Source: Deltaproteobacteria bacterium
Lineage (GTDB): Bacteria; Desulfobacterota; Desulfobacteria; Desulfobacterales; B30-G6
DNA length: 14,273 nucleotides
NCBI GenBank assembly: GCA_003647375.1
Contig: QMMS01000090.1
Location: forward strand, 1 to 14,273
Direction: 5' to 3'
Positions 11,794 to 14,273 of the stretch are shown piece after piece. Position 1 is the first letter of the stretch, and each line of letters opens with the position of its first letter. Under the pieces are notes generated by a model. That model worked only from the letters and a program-made list of their open reading frames with translations. It searched no databases and was not told where the DNA came from. A program made the position numbers and the translations under genes.

Positions 11794-12843
11794 ATGGACA
11801 TGAAAAGGGACTATTATGAGGACGTACAGTTCTTTACATCCGGTGTCATCGCCTTCTGGCTGAGTGTTCTGGTTATCGGACTCGCCATATTTCCGTTTGT
11901 CGCCAAGAATTATTACGTGTATGTGGCCAACTACATGGCCATCAATGTTATCGTCGTCATCGGTCTCAATCTTCTGGTGGGCTACACCGGTCAGATCTCC
12001 ATGGGTCATGCCGGCTTTTTTGCCATTGGCGCCTACGGAACAGTTGCCTTGATGACCCACGCACACTTTCCTTTCCTGATAGCCCTGCCTGTAGCAGGAT
12101 TTATTGCCGCCCTTTTCGGTTTTCTACTCGGCTTACCCGCCTTGCGGCTGGAAGGCCCTTACCTTGCCATCGCCACCCTCGGATTCGGCATTACCATCAC
12201 CCAGATTATCGGCAAAATTAAATTTCTGGGGGAACGTCAGGGATTACACGCCCCGGAACTGACCATCGGTCCCTGGCATTTGAATACCGATAAGGATTTT
12301 TATTTCATTTTGATTCCCATCACCATCCTCCTGGCGGTCCTGGCCCGCAATCTCGTTCACACGAAAGTCGGCCGGGCGTTTATCGCCATCCGCGACGCCG
12401 ATATCGCTGCCGAAACCATGGGAATCAACCTGACGCTCTACAAAACCCTGGCCTTTGCCGTCAGTGCCTTTTATGCAGGCGTGGGTGGTGGCCTGTATGC
12501 GTTTGTACTGCGATTTATCGAACCGGAGCTCTTCAGCCTCTTCATGTCCATCATGTTTCTGACCATGGCAGTGGTGGGGGGGCTCGGCTCCATGATGGGG
12601 CCGATAGCAGGGGCATGTTTACTCGGTCTACTCGACCTGCAGCTCAGAAATATTCTTGAAGTACCCTACATTGGCCAGTGGATAAAGGCCCTGTCGGAAA
12701 GCTATTTTACCATGACAGGCGTCTCAAATATCCAGATGATCGTATTCGGATCGATCCTCATCGCGATCATGCTTTTTGAACCCCTGGGTATTTACGGTAT
12801 CTGGATACGAACCAAGAAATACTGGAAGATGTGGCCCTATTAA
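11794..12843 (+). CDS. livM: Branched-chain amino acid-type ABC transporter permease (LivM)
   Basis: A 349-aa inner-membrane permease with about eight to ten hydrophobic segments. LivM family landmarks are NLLVGYTGQISMGHAGFFAI in the first third, LPALRLEGPYLAIATLGFG, the cytoplasmic coupling loop AIRDADIAAETMGINLTLYK, and VVGGLGSMMGPIAGA near the end. With LivH it forms the channel of a high-affinity importer driven by LivG/LivF ATPases. Known substrates of the family include Leu/Ile/Val, other amino acids, urea, amides and short organic acids, so the substrate is not fixed by sequence. AGGAG precedes the ATG. Gene order is M-H-K here, unlike the common H-M-G-F order; the ATPase genes are not in the window. 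The stop codon lies inside a strong hairpin. Confidence 0.92.
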   Translation: MDMKRDYYEDVQFFTSGVIAFWLSVLVIGLAIFPFVAKNYYVYVANYMAINVIVVIGLNLLVGYTGQISMGHAGFFAIGAYGTVALMTHAHFPFLIALPVAGFIAALFGFLLGLPALRLEGPYLAIATLGFGITITQIIGKIKFLGERQGLHAPELTIGPWHLNTDKDFYFILIPITILLAVLARNLVHTKVGRAFIAIRDADIAAETMGINLTLYKTLAFAVSAFYAGVGGGLYAFVLRFIEPELFSLFMSIMFLTMAVVGGLGSMMGPIAGACLLGLLDLQLRNILEVPYIGQWIKALSESYFTMTGVSNIQMIVFGSILIAIMLFEPLGIYGIWIRTKKYWKMWPY

Positions 12844-12873
12844 AATCATGTTGCTTCGCAAAATGATTTTAAT
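12839..12873 (+). terminator. Perfect 11-bp hairpin at the end of livM (attenuator or processing site)
   Basis: ATTAAAATCAT (12839-12849) pairs with ATGATTTTAAT (12863-12873). After one G/A mismatch, an inner TTGC/GCAA stem closes a TTC loop. The stem includes the livM stop codon. There is no T-run afterwards and livH starts 36 nt later, so mRNA stabilisation, processing or partial attenuation between the two permease genes is more likely than full termination. Confidence 0.5.
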
Positions 12874-12909
12874 AGTATATTTTCATAATGAAAATTTAAA
12901 AGGCTTTCA

Positions 12910-13785
12910 ATGATCGATTTTCTACAGATGATTCTCAGTGGCATTGCCGTGGGCAGTTCCTATGCGCTCATGGGACTCGGCATGGTACTGATCTACAAGA
13001 CCTCTGAGGTCCCCAATTTTGTCCAGGGCGAAATGGCGCTTCTGCCGGTCTTCATCGCCTACATGTTACTCAGCTCTTATGGGCTTCCCTATTACATTGC
13101 CTTTCCCGCGACACTCATATTTGCATTTTTCCTGGGTTGCGGTCTGGAATTCGCCGTCCTCCGGCGCGCCAAAGAACCGAATGTCCTGGGTTTGATCATC
13201 ATTACCATCGGTCTGGAGATGCTTCTGCTCGGTTTTGTCTCCTGGAAATTCGGTGCCGACCAGCGCTCCATGCCCTTTCCCATATCGACTTACGACAGCA
13301 TTGTCATCGGCGAAATTTTCATCAGCACTCTGGATATGCTGACCCTGGTGGTTGCCCTGACCATCATGCTGATTCTGTTTCTCTTTTTCAGGTTCTCTAA
13401 AATCGGCGTTGCCATGAAGGCGACCCAGCAGAACGAAAACGCCGCCGCATTGATGGGTATCAAGACAAACCAGATCCGCATGATCACCTGGGGCATATCG
13501 GCCATGGTAGGAAGCGTGGCCGGTCTTTTAATTGCGCCGGTCATAGTGGAGCCCTATATGATGTGGGACCCCATGCTCAAGGGATTCGCCGGCGCCGTGG
13601 TGGGAGGTATGACCTCCTTGCCTGGAGCGGTCTTCGGCGCCTATATTGTGGGCGTGGTGGAACATCTTTTCGGCGGATATGTATCCATTGAATTCAAATC
13701 CGTGGTGGCTTTTGTTGTCATCGTCCTGGTGCTGTGCTTCAAACCCAGTGGTTTGTTTGCCAGGCACTATGTGAAGAAAGTGTGA
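12910..13785 (+). CDS. livH: Branched-chain amino acid-type ABC transporter permease (LivH)
   Basis: A 291-aa inner-membrane permease, the partner of LivM. Recognisable features are the N-terminus MILSGIAVGSSYALMGLGMV, VPNFVQGEMALL, AVLRRAKEPNVLGLIIITIG, the coupling segment AMKATQQNENAAALMGIKTN followed by QIR, and the C-terminal GAVVGGMTSLPGAVFGAYIV with CFKPSGLFAR. Length and hydrophobic pattern are normal. AAAAGG (12898-12903) lies just ahead of the ATG. Sixty-six nt separate it from livM, filled mostly by a hairpin. The binding-protein gene begins after a heptamer-repeat gap, in the same direction. Substrate is not determined by sequence. Confidence 0.92.
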   Translation: MIDFLQMILSGIAVGSSYALMGLGMVLIYKTSEVPNFVQGEMALLPVFIAYMLLSSYGLPYYIAFPATLIFAFFLGCGLEFAVLRRAKEPNVLGLIIITIGLEMLLLGFVSWKFGADQRSMPFPISTYDSIVIGEIFISTLDMLTLVVALTIMLILFLFFRFSKIGVAMKATQQNENAAALMGIKTNQIRMITWGISAMVGSVAGLLIAPVIVEPYMMWDPMLKGFAGAVVGGMTSLPGAVFGAYIVGVVEHLFGGYVSIEFKSVVAFVVIVLVLCFKPSGLFARHYVKKV

Positions 13786-13786
13786 C

Positions 13787-13886
13787 TTGGTGTTTTGTTT
13801 TTTGTGTTTTGTTTTTGGCAGCCAAACCACTTAACTGCTAAGTACCAAACACCAAACACTAAACACCAAATAACAAATAACAAAAA
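13787..13886. repeat. Heptamer arrays in two complementary arms between livH and livK
   Basis: The left arm reads TTGGTGT, TTTGTTT, TTTGTGT, TTTGTTT (13787-13814). A central stretch follows (13815-13844), then the right arm CCAAACA, CCAAACA, CTAAACA, CCAAATA, ACAAATA, ACAAAAA (13845-13886), which ends directly at GGAG, the livK ribosome-binding site. The arms are complementary in composition and could form a long imperfect stem in the mRNA upstream of the binding-protein gene. Confidence 0.75.
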
Positions 13887-13897
13887 GGAGAAAAAGA

Positions 13898-14273
13898 ATG
13901 AAAAAGAATCTTTTATGCGTTTTTGCTGTGATGGTGATGATACTTGGCTTTACCTTGGCCGCCCATGCCGGAGAAGGTGTCACGGACACGGAAATTCACA
14001 TCGGCAACTGGGGGCCCCAGACCGGTCCGGCTGCTCCCTGGGGAGCCGTTGCCCGGGGAACTGATGCCTACTTCAAGATGATCAATGCCGAAGGGGGCAT
14101 CCATGGCCGCAAACTGGTGTTCCACTATTTTGACGATGGCTACAACCCGGCCAAAACAATGGCCGGTGTCAAGCAGCTCCAGGAAGAAACTGGTATGTTC
14201 GCCTTTGTATCGGGTGTGGGTACCGCAACGGGTCTGGCTGTCAAAGATTATCTCATGGAACGCAAAATAATTA
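13898..14273 (+). CDS. livK: Periplasmic substrate-binding protein of the liv transporter (5' part, runs off the window)
   Basis: The first 125 codons of a Leu/Ile/Val-binding-protein-like (Peripla_BP_6) receptor; the rest lies beyond the window. The start ATG has AAAAAGGAG upstream. A signal peptide is plain: MKKN, a hydrophobic stretch LLCVFAVMVMILGFTLA, then AHA before GEG as a cleavage site, with no lipobox Cys, so the product should be soluble in the periplasm. Mature residues follow the family pattern: IHIGNWGPQTGPAAPWG, AYFKMINAEGGIHGRKL, YFDDGYNPAKTMAGVKQL, FAFVSGVGTATG. It delivers substrate to LivH/LivM. The ligand is not evident. Confidence 0.88.
   Translation, partial: MKKNLLCVFAVMVMILGFTLAAHAGEGVTDTEIHIGNWGPQTGPAAPWGAVARGTDAYFKMINAEGGIHGRKLVFHYFDDGYNPAKTMAGVKQLQEETGMFAFVSGVGTATGLAVKDYLMERKII

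Overview
The window most resembles a chromosomal segment of a strictly anaerobic deltaproteobacterium of the Desulfobacterales type (inference). Grounds are a bacterial-style split pyrrolysine cassette, a corrinoid methyl-transfer pair, a tungsten-type aldehyde:ferredoxin oxidoreductase, a RAYT transposase and many phased short repeats between genes. The main content is a complete pyrrolysine (Pyl, the UAG-encoded 22nd amino acid) system: an amber-suppressor tRNA-Pyl (3511-3584, anticodon CTA), then pylSc, pylB, pylC, pylD and pylSn in one direction (3887-8289). The synthetase is split into a C-terminal catalytic protein (pylSc) and an N-terminal tRNA-binding protein (pylSn), as in Desulfitobacterium.

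Layout. 1-200: heptamer repeats and a leader. 201-3449: a methyl-THF:corrinoid methyltransferase, a B12-binding corrinoid protein, and an aldehyde:ferredoxin oxidoreductase coupled to it by a 4-nt overlap. 3511-8289: tRNA-Pyl, a gap full of repeats, and the pyl genes. 8352-9458, minus strand: a decayed SGNH-hydrolase-like fragment and a B12-enzyme reactivation-domain protein. 9541-10631: a RAYT transposase between imperfect inverted ends. 10635-11459: a cpYpsA/SLOG protein. 11460-11793: a gap with an 8-bp-period repeat, a solitary RAYT-end-like sequence and a good sigma-70 promoter. 11794-14273: livM, livH and the start of a LivK-type periplasmic binding protein.

How the parts may fit (inference). 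Pyl is known mainly from methylamine methyltransferases. The corrinoid protein would accept methyl groups from a Pyl-containing MttB-type enzyme, which is not in this window. The MtgA-like enzyme would pass the methyl group to tetrahydrofolate, and the B12 reactivation-domain protein would rescue oxidised Co(II) corrinoid. No gene in the window shows an internal amber codon joining two conserved halves, so the Pyl-containing client probably lies outside.

The least explained feature is a family of repeats in the gaps. It consists of in-register heptamers, in one place interrupted by 11-nt mini-hairpins to give an 18-bp period. A closely related 18-nt hairpin (GACAACC, 4-nt loop, GGTTGTC) occurs at both 3796-3813 and 8766-8783, flanking the pyl genes.
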